From NCBI RefSeq assembly GCF_030167925.1, contig NZ_JASKUT010000002.1:1054001-1118000 (forward strand): 64,000 nucleotides of DNA, written 5' to 3'. Shown here piece after piece: positions 9,272 through 16,632 of this stretch. Origin of the DNA: Paenibacillus silviterrae. GTDB lineage: Bacteria; Bacillota; Bacilli; Paenibacillales; NBRC-103111. Every line of letters starts with the position of its first letter. The first letter of the stretch is position 1. The position numbers were made by a program, and so were the translations under genes. The notes below the pieces were generated by a model. That model had not been told where the DNA came from, did no database searches, and saw only the letters and a list, made by a program, of their open reading frames with translations.

Positions 9272-10543
9272 TTATTCTGATGAAGCGCTGCAATAATTTC
9301 TTTGAGGCTTAGTCACGAATCCCGTTGCTTTTCTTATTTTTAAAACTTTAATCAACTGATCCTGCAGAGAGGCGTTACATGTAACCTCAATAATAACCTC
9401 ACTTTTGCGGCTGGAAGAAAGCTTTAATTTTTTCTTGTTTAACGCTAATTCAATGATCAATCCCAAAAAGAAACCGCCTGCCAGGCCCAGTAGCCCCCAA
9501 ATGACCGGTCCCCAGTACAACACGAATCCATAGATAGCTCCCAGAACAGCAAGGATGGTTCCGCCCATCATGGCCCCGTCCAGAATGCTTCTGCCATCGA
9601 CACGATGAATGGAATCAACGATATATACTTGAGACTCAAGGTTTTCCAAAGGTAATGCGACGATATTGCGCGGTGGAACTCCCAGCTTTTCTAAATCATG
9701 GATTGCCATCTCCACGAAGGGCGAATGCTCAAATGTGGCGACGATTTGAACGGTATCGGTTTCATTTGTGTTTAGGTGTGCCAAGTTTGCAGCCCTCACT
9801 CTAAGGTATCGAATTTGTTCAATATCATACAAAGTGTTGTTTTCATTTACCGATGCGTATGCCTGATAAATTGCAAAAGCGTACATAGAAGGCAAGAAAA
9901 GAAACCACTGCCAGTCTACCATGGCAGTTGCTCCGCTAAAATCCCCAAGGAACGAATAAAGCAAGGTGCGAACGGCATGTGCCTTATAACAAACAAATAT
10001 CCACCAGGCCAAAACAAAAGTACCGACAATCGTACTGCCACCATATAATTGCCCCAAGCCGGGTGATAAAACTGACCAGCCCAAACCTACCCAGGGATGT
10101 TTCTTTTCAAGAATGACAACGTCAAAAAAGCTCACTTCGGATGGCACGATAGGTGCATCCTCCACTTCGGCCAGAGAGTGACTTTTTTTGATCTCAACCG
10201 CACAACGGTAACTATCCCAGATGCTAAATATATATACTGCAACATAAAGCAGAGCCCAGTCCTGGTTTAAATGAGCTTTTGCCTCCTCAAACTTGCCAAG
10301 AAAGGATAAGGCAATCCCCATGTTTAGATTGGACAGCCCGTTTACCACAAGCTCCCAGATGATCAGAACAAAGCCATGCAGGTACTTACCAATAAACATA
10401 TGCCCTAACCCGGGAAAAGCTGCTGACCACCAGGCTGCGATCCAAGGCGTACGAGGATATACCGAATTGATTCCAAATACGGATATCTTTCCTTTGGAAT
10501 AGCGAGCTTTTATGTTACCTGACTGAAAATCCTGATGTGGCAT
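9272..10543 (-). CDS. Multi-pass membrane protein with duplicated PGLG half
   Basis: 423 aa with AGGAGAAG seven bases before the ATG. Two homologous membrane halves are visible: PWIAAWWSAAFPGLGHMFIG (about 34-53) and HPWVGLGWSVLSPGLGQLYG (about 150-170), each followed by further hydrophobic segments. A cytoplasmic stretch (about 265-320) has a two-beta-strand/helix pattern (TVQIVATFEHSPFVEMAIHD, GVPPRNIVALPLE), followed by a glycine-rich membrane pair (GAMMGGTILAVLGAIYG, GLLGLAGGFFLGLI) and a second similar soluble strand region at the C-terminus. The PGLG(H/Q)xxxG pattern resembles TM2/DUF6677-like proteins. Function unknown. Confidence 0.8.
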   Translation of the reverse strand: MPHQDFQSGNIKARYSKGKISVFGINSVYPRTPWIAAWWSAAFPGLGHMFIGKYLHGFVLIIWELVVNGLSNLNMGIALSFLGKFEEAKAHLNQDWALLYVAVYIFSIWDSYRCAVEIKKSHSLAEVEDAPIVPSEVSFFDVVILEKKHPWVGLGWSVLSPGLGQLYGGSTIVGTFVLAWWIFVCYKAHAVRTLLYSFLGDFSGATAMVDWQWFLFLPSMYAFAIYQAYASVNENNTLYDIEQIRYLRVRAANLAHLNTNETDTVQIVATFEHSPFVEMAIHDLEKLGVPPRNIVALPLENLESQVYIVDSIHRVDGRSILDGAMMGGTILAVLGAIYGFVLYWGPVIWGLLGLAGGFFLGLIIELALNKKKLKLSSSRKSEVIIEVTCNASLQDQLIKVLKIRKATGFVTKPQRNYCSASSE

Positions 10544-10719
10544 AGGTTTTCTTCTCCTGCCGCTGGAAATCTTTATGTATTATCACCAAAAATCTTGTTT
10601 TATCTTCCTCTATTACCAAACAACTTATACTGAATCGCCGGACTTACCGTCTTATCAATGGGGTGCACGTTGGCGGAAAATTTGGGGACGGAGGAAAAAG
10701 CTGTAAAAGGATTTTCATG

Positions 10720-10744
10720 AAGCCTTCCGGGAGGAAGGCTTTTT
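10720..10744 (+). terminator. Intrinsic terminator facing plus, without a plus-strand gene
   Basis: AAGCCTTCC ggga GGAAGGCTT followed by TTT: a 9-bp stem, 4-base loop and T-run on the plus strand. On the minus strand no T-run follows, so it does not suit the flanking minus-strand genes. A 20-codon plus-strand frame (10658-10720) ends at the stem but has no ribosome site. A short plus-strand RNA ending here is possible. Confidence 0.55.
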
Positions 10745-10785
10745 AGCATGTTCATTTTATTTATCTACCCATTTTTAATTAGATT

Positions 10786-11823
10786 TCAAGTACTTTTCTT
10801 ACCGTAAAGCTGTCCGCATGCCGCGTTAATGTCCGATCCGAATTGCGTTCGGATGGTCACATTGATCCCTTTTGACTTCAGAATCCGAACAAAGCTCTCG
10901 ATCCGCTTAGAATCCGATGTACGGTAACTTTCTGGAGTAACTTCGGTTGAGTTGTAGGGAATCAGGTTTACGTGATAAAGATGTTCCCCCGGTCCCCTTC
11001 CCCGTAACAACTCGGCAACCGCTTTCGCATGCGCAGCCGAGTCATTGACTCCTCGGAGTAGAAGATAAGCAATATACACCTTCCTCCCTGTAAGTCGGAT
11101 ATGATGATCCAACAAATGGAGGACCTCTCGGACTGGAAACCGGTCGTTGATCGGCATCAGCTCACTCCGTTGATCGTCAAACGGCGAATGCAGAGAAAAG
11201 GTTAGATTGACTTGGGGATACTCCCTTGTCAGCTTGTCGATCCCCGGCAACAGACCGATGGTGGAAATCGTAATTCGTCGATGCCCTAATCCAAAGAGGC
11301 CTGGATCGGTCAAAATATTCAAAGCATCAAATATATTCGGGTTGGCTAGCGCCTCCCCCATACCCATGAACGAGACACTGTCTAAGCTGTGACCATTCAG
11401 GTGAAAGTAAAGCAATTGGTCGGTAATTTCGTCGGCCGTCAAATTTCGTTTCAGACCTATCGTACCGGTGGCACAAAACTTGCACCCAAACCCGCAGCCG
11501 CACTGAGTGGAAATACAATACGATTTCCACCCATGCTCATATTGAAGGCGTACCGCCTCAATATGTTCGTCGCCAGCCACAGCAAACAACACCTTGCTGA
11601 CCTGACTTGATGTGAGTTCCTTTACTGGAGATATGCTGCAGACCCGCGGACCCAGCGTCTCCATCAATGCTTCACGCAGGGATTTGGGCAGTATGACCAT
11701 TCGTTCGAACTCGCCGATTTTCCCCTTGAAAATCGCTTCTGTAATTTGTGAATATCTATATGAGGGTTGCTTCAACTCGGACAATACTTGGCGAATCCTT
11801 TCATATTTCGAGACTGGCTTCAT
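10786..11823 (-). CDS. Cfr-type 23S rRNA (adenine-2503-C8) methyltransferase
   Basis: 345 aa radical-SAM enzyme of the RlmN/Cfr family. Cluster motif C110-x3-C114-x2-C117 (QCGCGFGCKFCATG), the two mechanistic cysteines C103 and C336 (INAACGQLYG), and SAM-contact motifs STIG and LTFSLHSP are present. It groups with Cfr rather than housekeeping RlmN by SFMGMGEALAN (RlmN usually has GEPL), LMPINDRFPV and YHVNLIPYN; length and spacing match staphylococcal Cfr closely. Cfr methylates C8 of A2503 and gives resistance to phenicols, lincosamides, oxazolidinones, pleuromutilins and streptogramin A; Cfr-like chromosomal genes of Bacillales have been shown to do the same. GGAGAAGAC precedes the ATG and is buried in a hairpin overlapping a 10-codon leader. 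It lies downstream of an Lsa-type ABC-F gene on the same strand. Activity is inferred. Confidence 0.88.
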   Translation of the reverse strand: MKPVSKYERIRQVLSELKQPSYRYSQITEAIFKGKIGEFERMVILPKSLREALMETLGPRVCSISPVKELTSSQVSKVLFAVAGDEHIEAVRLQYEHGWKSYCISTQCGCGFGCKFCATGTIGLKRNLTADEITDQLLYFHLNGHSLDSVSFMGMGEALANPNIFDALNILTDPGLFGLGHRRITISTIGLLPGIDKLTREYPQVNLTFSLHSPFDDQRSELMPINDRFPVREVLHLLDHHIRLTGRKVYIAYLLLRGVNDSAAHAKAVAELLRGRGPGEHLYHVNLIPYNSTEVTPESYRTSDSKRIESFVRILKSKGINVTIRTQFGSDINAACGQLYGKKST

Positions 11824-11824
11824 G

Positions 11825-11848
11825 TCTTCTCCTTACCGCCGGAGAAAA
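11825..11848 (-). promoter_or_regulatory. Hairpin hiding the cfr-like ribosome binding site
   Basis: On the minus strand TTTTCTCC, loop GGCGGTAA, then GGAGAAGA: an 8-bp stem with one G-U pair. The right arm contains the GGAG ribosome site of the methyltransferase gene; the left arm and loop are the last codons and the stop of the 10-codon leader. A ribosome held on the leader would open the stem. This is the layout of translational attenuators of erm and cat genes. Confidence 0.65.
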
Positions 11849-11865
11849 CGTACCAAAGCAGCCAT
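11833..11865 (-). CDS. Leader peptide MAALVRFLRR upstream of the cfr-like gene
   Basis: Ten codons, ATG at 11865 and TAA at 11833, nine bases before the methyltransferase ATG. AAGG lies nine bases upstream of its start, a weak but usable ribosome site. The peptide is short, hydrophobic then basic (VRFLRR); basic residues near the stall site occur in several drug-responsive leaders. Its stop codon sits in the loop of the hairpin that hides the next ribosome site, the strongest argument that it is real. Whether it stalls ribosomes, and with which drug, is not known from sequence. Confidence 0.5.
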   Translation of the reverse strand: MAALVRFLRR

Positions 11866-11934
11866 TAGCCAGCGCCTTAACTACGTCATTAACCAATTAC
11901 GAAGAGAAAGCACGATGCATTTGCAGACGGACCG

Positions 11935-12051
11935 CTAAGTGCATTTATCGATATAATGGTAATTCTCCGGCATTTTGTTTTTGTGAACCGCTTCCTTTGA
12001 AATGAACCGGTTCACAAAATCATCTACAACCTCAATCATCATCACTTTCAT
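11935..12051 (-). CDS. Small ORF between the ABC-F and cfr-like genes
   Basis: 38 codons from the ATG at 12051, or 35 from the ATG at 12042; CTGGAGG lies 13 bases after the ABC-F stop and nine bases before the ATG at 12042. Sequence begins MIEVVDDFVNRFISKEAV and ends HYIDKCT; no family recognised. It contains the 12-bp inverted repeat at 11979-12019. It could be a real small protein, the stub of a deleted gene, or part of the leader RNA of the methyltransferase gene. Good ribosome site, no other support. Confidence 0.4.
   Translation of the reverse strand: MKVMMIEVVDDFVNRFISKEAVHKNKMPENYHYIDKCT
11979..12019. repeat. 12-bp perfect inverted repeat between ABC-F and cfr-like genes
   Basis: TTTTGTGAACCG and CGGTTCACAAAA, 17 bases apart. 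There is no T-run on either side, so it is not a standard intrinsic terminator. It could be an RNA hairpin affecting read-through from the ABC-F gene or stability of the message, or an operator. Confidence 0.8.
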
Positions 12052-12064
12052 CCTCCAGGAAGGG

Positions 12065-13549
12065 TTAGTCTGTAAGTTCTACAATCTTTGTCGCGATATG
12101 CTTGCAAAATTCGCTGTCATGCTCCACGAAAAGGATGGTCGGAGCGTGCTTCAGAAGCAGCTCTTCGATTTGCATCCGGGAAATGACGTCGACAAAATTC
12201 AGCGGTTCGTCCCAAACATGCAAATGAACCTGCTCGGAGAGGCTTTTCGCAATGAGCACCTTCTTCTTCTGGCCGCCGCTAAAAGATGAAATGTCCTTTT
12301 CGAATTGCAAACGCGAGAAATCGAGCTTCCGTAGAATCGATTTAAACAAGCTTTCGTCAATCCCGTTGTTTCTGGCGAAATCCGACAAATTGCCGCGCAA
12401 ATGCGAAGTGTCTTGCGAAACGTAGGATATTTTCAATTGACTCCCGATTCGTAACGCCCCGGAGTAAGGGATATCCTCGCCGCAGATCAGTTTGAGCAAA
12501 CTGGATTTACCTGAACCGTTGGGGCCGGAGAGCACAATGCGGTCCCCTTGCTCTATAGTGAAGCTGACGTCATGGCAAACTTTCTTCTCGGCATAATGAA
12601 TCGATACGCGGTCAAGCTCGACAAATTGGTGTTTGTGATACGTCAATTGTGATATTTTCAGGCTTTCTGAGCTTTCGACGTTCTTAAGCAGCTGAGATCT
12701 ATCCTCGATTGCGGATTGTTGTCTTTGCTCTATCGATTTGGACCTCTTCATCATTTTGGCTGCCTTGTGGCCGATGTAACCTTTATCTACCTTGGAGCCG
12801 GAGTTGCGAGTCCCGTTTTTTGTTTTTTCCACTTCGTGCGACCAATTGCTCGTCCGGTTGGCCGCATCGGACAACCGCTTGATGTCCTTCCTCAGCTTAT
12901 CGTTCTCGGCGAGCTCGAATTGGTCCTGCCGTTGTTTGTTCTCCCACCAATCGGAAAAATTTCCTTTCTGGATTTCGATATTGGTCTTATTGATCGCAAG
13001 AATATGGTCCACGCAGTTATCTAAGAACGCCCGGTCGTGCGATACCAGAATAAACCCGCTCTTATCGTTCAAATAATCGCTGACCAGCTTCCGGGCATGA
13101 AGGTCCAGATGATTGGTCGGCTCGTCGATGAGCAAAAAACTGTTTTCCTTCAAAAACATGGCTGCGAGCAGCACCTTCGTTTGTTCACCATTGGACAAGG
13201 TCCCAAACGGTCGGTATAATACCTCCTCCGTCACTTTCAAAAGCGACAGCTCACGCAAAAGTTGCCAGTGCTCGTAGTCCGGATAGATGTCGGCTACGAT
13301 ATCAATGGTATTGTGCTCTTTGTTCTCAACGTGGAATGGGAAATACTCGAAACTGACGTTTGCCGATATTGTTCCACTGTACTCGTACTTACCAAGTAAC
13401 AGATTGAGAAACGTGGTCTTGCCCCGGCCATTCCTCCCGGTAAAACCCAATTTCCAGCCGGTATCCATTTGAAAACTAACGTTCTCAAATATGTTGTCGT
13501 AATTGCCTTCATAGGCAAATGTGAGGTTCGTAACTTTAATCAATGACAT
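12065..13549 (-). CDS. Lsa-family ABC-F ribosomal protection protein
   Basis: 494 aa, GGAGG six bases before the ATG. Two ATP-binding domains joined by a charged linker and no membrane segments, as in ABC-F proteins. Domain 1: Walker A GRNGRGKT (near 38), signature TLSNGEQ, Walker B LLIDEPTNHLD. Linker about 190-290 (KRQDQFELAENDK-like, Lys/Arg rich), which in this family reaches the peptidyl-transferase centre. Domain 2: Walker A GPNGSGKS, signature SFSGGQKKK, Walker B HVWDEPLNFVD, the last a known Lsa/Vga variant of DEPTNHLD. The start (FAYEGNYDNIFENVSFQ, LLLGKYEYSG) is very like Lsa proteins of enterococci and streptococci, which give lincosamide, pleuromutilin and streptogramin A resistance. 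Controlled by the attenuator at 13564-13762; the cfr-like gene follows on the same strand. Confidence 0.9.
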   Translation of the reverse strand: MSLIKVTNLTFAYEGNYDNIFENVSFQMDTGWKLGFTGRNGRGKTTFLNLLLGKYEYSGTISANVSFEYFPFHVENKEHNTIDIVADIYPDYEHWQLLRELSLLKVTEEVLYRPFGTLSNGEQTKVLLAAMFLKENSFLLIDEPTNHLDLHARKLVSDYLNDKSGFILVSHDRAFLDNCVDHILAINKTNIEIQKGNFSDWWENKQRQDQFELAENDKLRKDIKRLSDAANRTSNWSHEVEKTKNGTRNSGSKVDKGYIGHKAAKMMKRSKSIEQRQQSAIEDRSQLLKNVESSESLKISQLTYHKHQFVELDRVSIHYAEKKVCHDVSFTIEQGDRIVLSGPNGSGKSSLLKLICGEDIPYSGALRIGSQLKISYVSQDTSHLRGNLSDFARNNGIDESLFKSILRKLDFSRLQFEKDISSFSGGQKKKVLIAKSLSEQVHLHVWDEPLNFVDVISRMQIEELLLKHAPTILFVEHDSEFCKHIATKIVELTD

Positions 13550-13563
13550 ATTGGACCTCCAAT

Positions 13564-13606
13564 CAAAAAAAATAGAGCTACAAGAAAGTTACCTTTCTTG
13601 TAGCTC
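13564..13606 (-). terminator. Attenuator terminator in the leader of the ABC-F gene
   Basis: Minus strand: GAGCTACAAGAAAG, loop GTAA, CTTTCTTGTAGCTC, then TATTTTTTTT. A 14-bp perfect stem, tetraloop and eight T's ending about 15 bases before the ABC-F start codon. A terminator this strong directly before a coding sequence only makes sense as a conditional one. Its loop and right arm GGTAACTTTCTTG are fully complementary to bases 13675-13687. Confidence 0.92.
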
Positions 13607-13674
13607 AAAAAATACGGATAATCCACCCCCGGAACAAGGGTGAATACAATATATTTAATGAGTGAAAAGAATAA

Positions 13675-13736
13675 GGTAACTTTCTTGCCAATAAAGAATA
13701 AAACAATCCGCTTTATTCTTTAAACCAGGCAAGAAA
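13675..13736 (-). ncRNA. Antiterminator and anti-antiterminator of the ABC-F leader
   Basis: On the minus strand TTTCTTGCC (13728-13736) pairs with GGCAAGAAA (13681-13689), enclosing a second 10-bp stem AAAGAATAAA / TTTATTCTTT (13712-13721 with 13693-13702). The 3' arm continues as CAAGAAAGTTACC (13675-13687), a perfect 13-base complement of GGTAACTTTCTTG in the terminator. So either the 5' hairpin and the terminator form (off), or the antiterminator forms (on). This is the 1:2, 2:3, 3:4 logic of ribosome-controlled attenuators. Confidence 0.85.
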
Positions 13737-13738
13737 TA

Positions 13739-13762
13739 TTACATTATTCTCTTCATCTCCAT
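13739..13762 (-). CDS. Candidate leader peptide MEMKRIM of the ABC-F attenuator
   Basis: Seven codons ending in TAA two bases before the 5' arm of the first leader hairpin. A ribosome stalled at its end would cover TTTCTTGCC and free the antiterminator. Ribosome sites are unclear: GGAG lies inside the frame, so initiation might be at the second or third ATG (MKRIM or a start-stop ATG-TAA). Placement is persuasive, exact start is not. Confidence 0.5.
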   Translation of the reverse strand: MEMKRIM

Positions 13763-13779
13763 TCGTTAAGTTTAGCGAT

Positions 13780-13808
13780 ATCTTATCATATCCTTTTCTT
13801 TATTTCAA
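13780..13808 (-). promoter_or_regulatory. Promoter of the ABC-F leader
   Basis: TTGAAA (13803-13808), 17-base spacer, TAAGAT (13780-13785) on the minus strand. Transcription would start near 13773, about ten bases before the leader peptide, giving a leader of about 225 bases. The match is reasonable but not perfect. Confidence 0.6.
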
Positions 13809-13906
13809 CGTCCCATAAAATGGTTATGTAATAATCAAAACCAACGAATAGATTCGGAACGATAGTTACAATAATATCCATATACGGTTCCGATGAGGTG
13901 TGAGCA

Positions 13907-15328
13907 ATGGTCTTCTCCAGCTTGGTCTTCTTGTTTGGCTTTTTACCATTAGCACTGATTTGCTACTACTTCTCACCCCCAAGGCTTAAGAATCCTGTAC
14001 TTCTTCTGTTCTCGTTAGTTTTTTACGCATGGGGCGAGCCGCTTTGGATCATCGTTCTCTTGCTTAATGTGCTCCTTGGATGGTGCGGAGGTCTGCTCCT
14101 GGATAAGCAAGGCGGCGGTCACTCAACCAAGAGGAAGGCCATTCTTGCCACCTCCATCCTGTTCCAAGTGGCGCTGCTGTTCCACTTCAAATATATGCCC
14201 TTCCTTTTGGAATCGTTGGCTGCACTGACCTCGGTAAGAATACCTTATGAGGATCCGGGACTCCCGATCGGCATTTCCTTTTTCACGTTTCATCTCATAT
14301 CGTATCTTGTGGATGTGTACCGCGGTGAAGCGCCGGCGCTGCGCTCCTATGCCAAGCTTCTCCTCTATATCGCCATGTTTCCGCAGCTTGTGGCTGGCCC
14401 CATCATTCGTTATGCCGACGTGCAGCAGCAACTATCCCGGCGCACCGTCACGTTAGAGGAGTTCAGCTATGGTATCAGCCGCTTCGCGGTCGGTTTGGGG
14501 AAGAAGGTTATTCTCGCAAATGCGCTGGGGGAGCTGTCGCCTCTGTTTTTGGACGGCAATCTTCAGCAGCTTTCGCTCGCAGGGGCGTGGTTCGGGATCG
14601 TGCTGTTTGCTTTGCATATTTATTTTGACTTCTCGGGATACTCGGACATGGCGATCGGTCTAGGTCGAATGTTTGGCTTCAAATTTAAGGAGAATTTCGA
14701 TTACCCCTACATCTCTAGGAGTGCTACGGAGTTTTGGAGACGCTGGAACATCTCCGTTGGACGTTTCTTCCGTGATTATGTCTACATCCCAATGGGAGGC
14801 AACCGGCGCAGACCGTGGCTGAACCTGTTTGTCGTGTGGTTTGCGACGGGCTTATGGCATGGAGCGAGCTGGAATTTCGTGCTTTGGGGATTATACTTCG
14901 GAGCCTTGATTGCACTGGAAAAAAGCATTCTCCTACGGTTCCTCACAGCAATGCCCAGGTGGATATCGCACTTGTATTTTATCGCAATCGTTCTGATCGG
15001 TTGGGTGTTCTTCTATTTCGAATCCATGACACGGGGCGTATATTATTTGCGAGTTATGTTTGGATTGACAGCAGCACCATGGATCGATGAAGAGCTGCTG
15101 ATTCATGTTCATAATAACGCCGTTTTGCTGATCCTGGCTCTTATTGGATCCACCCCGCTGCCAGCTGTGCTGCATGATACCCTAACCTCGGGGGACAGGC
15201 CGCCTCCGCTTGTTCAGGACGTTTATCGGCATGCGCTGGTTCCCGCGGTATGTTTTACCTTATTGGCGCTATCCGCATTGCTATTGGTGGGACGGAGCTA
15301 TGTACCGTTTTTCTATTTCCGATTCTAG
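13907..15328 (+). CDS. MBOAT family O-acyltransferase (AlgI/DltB-like)
   Basis: 473 aa with GAGGTG seven bases before the ATG. A polytopic membrane protein with about ten or more hydrophobic segments and the MBOAT signatures FDFSGYSDMAIGLGRMFG, ATEFWRRWNISVGRFFRDY, and the catalytic histidine in FATGLWHGASWNFVLWG. Members move acyl groups, usually acetyl, across the membrane to polysaccharides or teichoic acids. Gene overlap context: the next gene (DHHW/AlgX-like) starts 23 bases after its stop, the usual partner in polysaccharide O-acetylation (as AlgI with AlgJ/AlgX). The acceptor is not known; secondary cell wall polymer, to which SLH proteins bind, or a secreted polysaccharide are both possible. 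Confidence 0.92.
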   Translation: MVFSSLVFLFGFLPLALICYYFSPPRLKNPVLLLFSLVFYAWGEPLWIIVLLLNVLLGWCGGLLLDKQGGGHSTKRKAILATSILFQVALLFHFKYMPFLLESLAALTSVRIPYEDPGLPIGISFFTFHLISYLVDVYRGEAPALRSYAKLLLYIAMFPQLVAGPIIRYADVQQQLSRRTVTLEEFSYGISRFAVGLGKKVILANALGELSPLFLDGNLQQLSLAGAWFGIVLFALHIYFDFSGYSDMAIGLGRMFGFKFKENFDYPYISRSATEFWRRWNISVGRFFRDYVYIPMGGNRRRPWLNLFVVWFATGLWHGASWNFVLWGLYFGALIALEKSILLRFLTAMPRWISHLYFIAIVLIGWVFFYFESMTRGVYYLRVMFGLTAAPWIDEELLIHVHNNAVLLILALIGSTPLPAVLHDTLTSGDRPPPLVQDVYRHALVPAVCFTLLALSALLLVGRSYVPFFYFRF

Positions 15329-15351
15329 GCGTAAGGGGAGGTTCACTGAAC

Positions 15352-16632
15352 ATGCGCACCGGTTCGATTCTGCAAATTTGTTTGTTCCTCGCCTTCCTGG
15401 CGGTCGGAGCTTCGCTGTCTGTACCCTTCGGGAGAAGCGCAACCCTCTCAGAGATGGAGAATCGCGCCTTAACCGTTTTTCCTGAACTGACGGCACAAAC
15501 ACTATGGTCCGGAGCGTATTTCCGTCAGCTGGAAAACTATATTGCCGATCATGTCGCCTTCCGGGATAGGCTCGTTGATGTCAGCAAACTCGTCCTATCC
15601 TGGCACGGCTTCGTCGGCAGGGAGCGGACGTCGATCATAAGCTCACAGGCAAATAATACGTCGGAAATTGCCGTTAAACCGGAGCCGCAGCACACAGTCG
15701 AACCGGGCGTGACACCGCCGCCTGCTATTCTACCGGCAGAGACGGAAGCGGAGCCCGAGATTAAGGGACATGTGCTGGGCAAGGTGCTCATCACAGGAGA
15801 CCGGGCTATGAACCTGTTTACCTATGATTCGGAGGCGGGGCGGGCCTATGCCGATGCGATGAACCGGGCGAAAGAAGTGCTTGGAGTCCCTGTGACCGTG
15901 CTGTTAGCACCGACGGCGGTGGAGTTCCTTGCGTCAGCTAAACTTAAGAAGCTCTCCTCCTCCCAGCGGGAAGCTGTAGAAACTGTGTATTCGCGCCTCC
16001 ACCCGTCCATAGCAAGGGTTGATGCGATAACTGCGCTTCAGCCGTACGCCCGGGAAGAATTGTATTTTCGCACGGATCATCATTGGACAGCAACGGGTGC
16101 TTACTATGCCTATTCAGCCTATATGAAACTCCGAAACGAAACGCCTTTGCCTCTAAGCAGCTATCGGGTGGAGAAGATATCAGGCTTTCTGGGCTCGCTC
16201 CATGCTGCCACGAAGAATCGGCAGCTGGGAGACAATCCGGATACCATCACGGTTTACCATCCACCGGTGCAGACGGAATACACCGTTCATTATACCGGGC
16301 CATTGACCCTGCCGCTCCTGGATATGGGCCATGCGACACGCAAAAACAAATACCGGATCTTCCTTAGCGGGGACCGCCCCTGGGGTGTGATCCGAACCGA
16401 TGCGGAGCGCACGAAAAGGCTTCTAGTGGTGAAGGATTCTTACGGGAATGCCTTTATCCCCTTCCTTACGGCACATTACAAGGAAATTTATGTGGTCGAT
16501 CCGCGGCAGTTCGATCGGAAGCTATCCGAATTTCTTCGGGAGCATCCCGTGGATGAGCTGCTGTTTTTGAACAACGCAGAGGTTACTATGGACGGGGGAT
16601 TCGCTGAGCAGCTGAAGAGACTGGTTGAGTAA
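15352..16632 (+). CDS. DHHW family protein (AlgX/AlgJ-like acetylation partner)
   Basis: 426 aa. The ATG at 15352 follows GGGGAGG at good distance and starts a signal anchor (RTGSILQICLFLAFLAVGAS); the frame is open upstream across the end of the MBOAT gene but lacks a ribosome site. Features of SGNH-like acetyltransferases: conserved ENRALTVFPELT near the N-terminus, YIADHVAFRD, catalytic DHHW (RTDHHWTATGAYYAY, about residue 242) and VVKDSYGNAFIPFL toward the C-terminus. An Ala/Pro/Glu linker (about 105-140) separates the anchor. It probably transfers acetyl from the MBOAT protein to an extracellular polymer. Its last 47 bases overlap the 3' end of the convergent MFS gene. Confidence 0.88.
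   Translation: MRTGSILQICLFLAFLAVGASLSVPFGRSATLSEMENRALTVFPELTAQTLWSGAYFRQLENYIADHVAFRDRLVDVSKLVLSWHGFVGRERTSIISSQANNTSEIAVKPEPQHTVEPGVTPPPAILPAETEAEPEIKGHVLGKVLITGDRAMNLFTYDSEAGRAYADAMNRAKEVLGVPVTVLLAPTAVEFLASAKLKKLSSSQREAVETVYSRLHPSIARVDAITALQPYAREELYFRTDHHWTATGAYYAYSAYMKLRNETPLPLSSYRVEKISGFLGSLHAATKNRQLGDNPDTITVYHPPVQTEYTVHYTGPLTLPLLDMGHATRKNKYRIFLSGDRPWGVIRTDAERTKRLLVVKDSYGNAFIPFLTAHYKEIYVVDPRQFDRKLSEFLREHPVDELLFLNNAEVTMDGGFAEQLKRLVE

Noticed and set aside
10658..10720. 20-codon plus-strand frame ending at the 10720 terminator
   Set aside because: No ribosome site; probably chance, though the terminator itself is real.
11979..12019. Terminator of the ABC-F gene
   Set aside because: Perfect stem but no T-run on either strand, and it lies within a small ORF.
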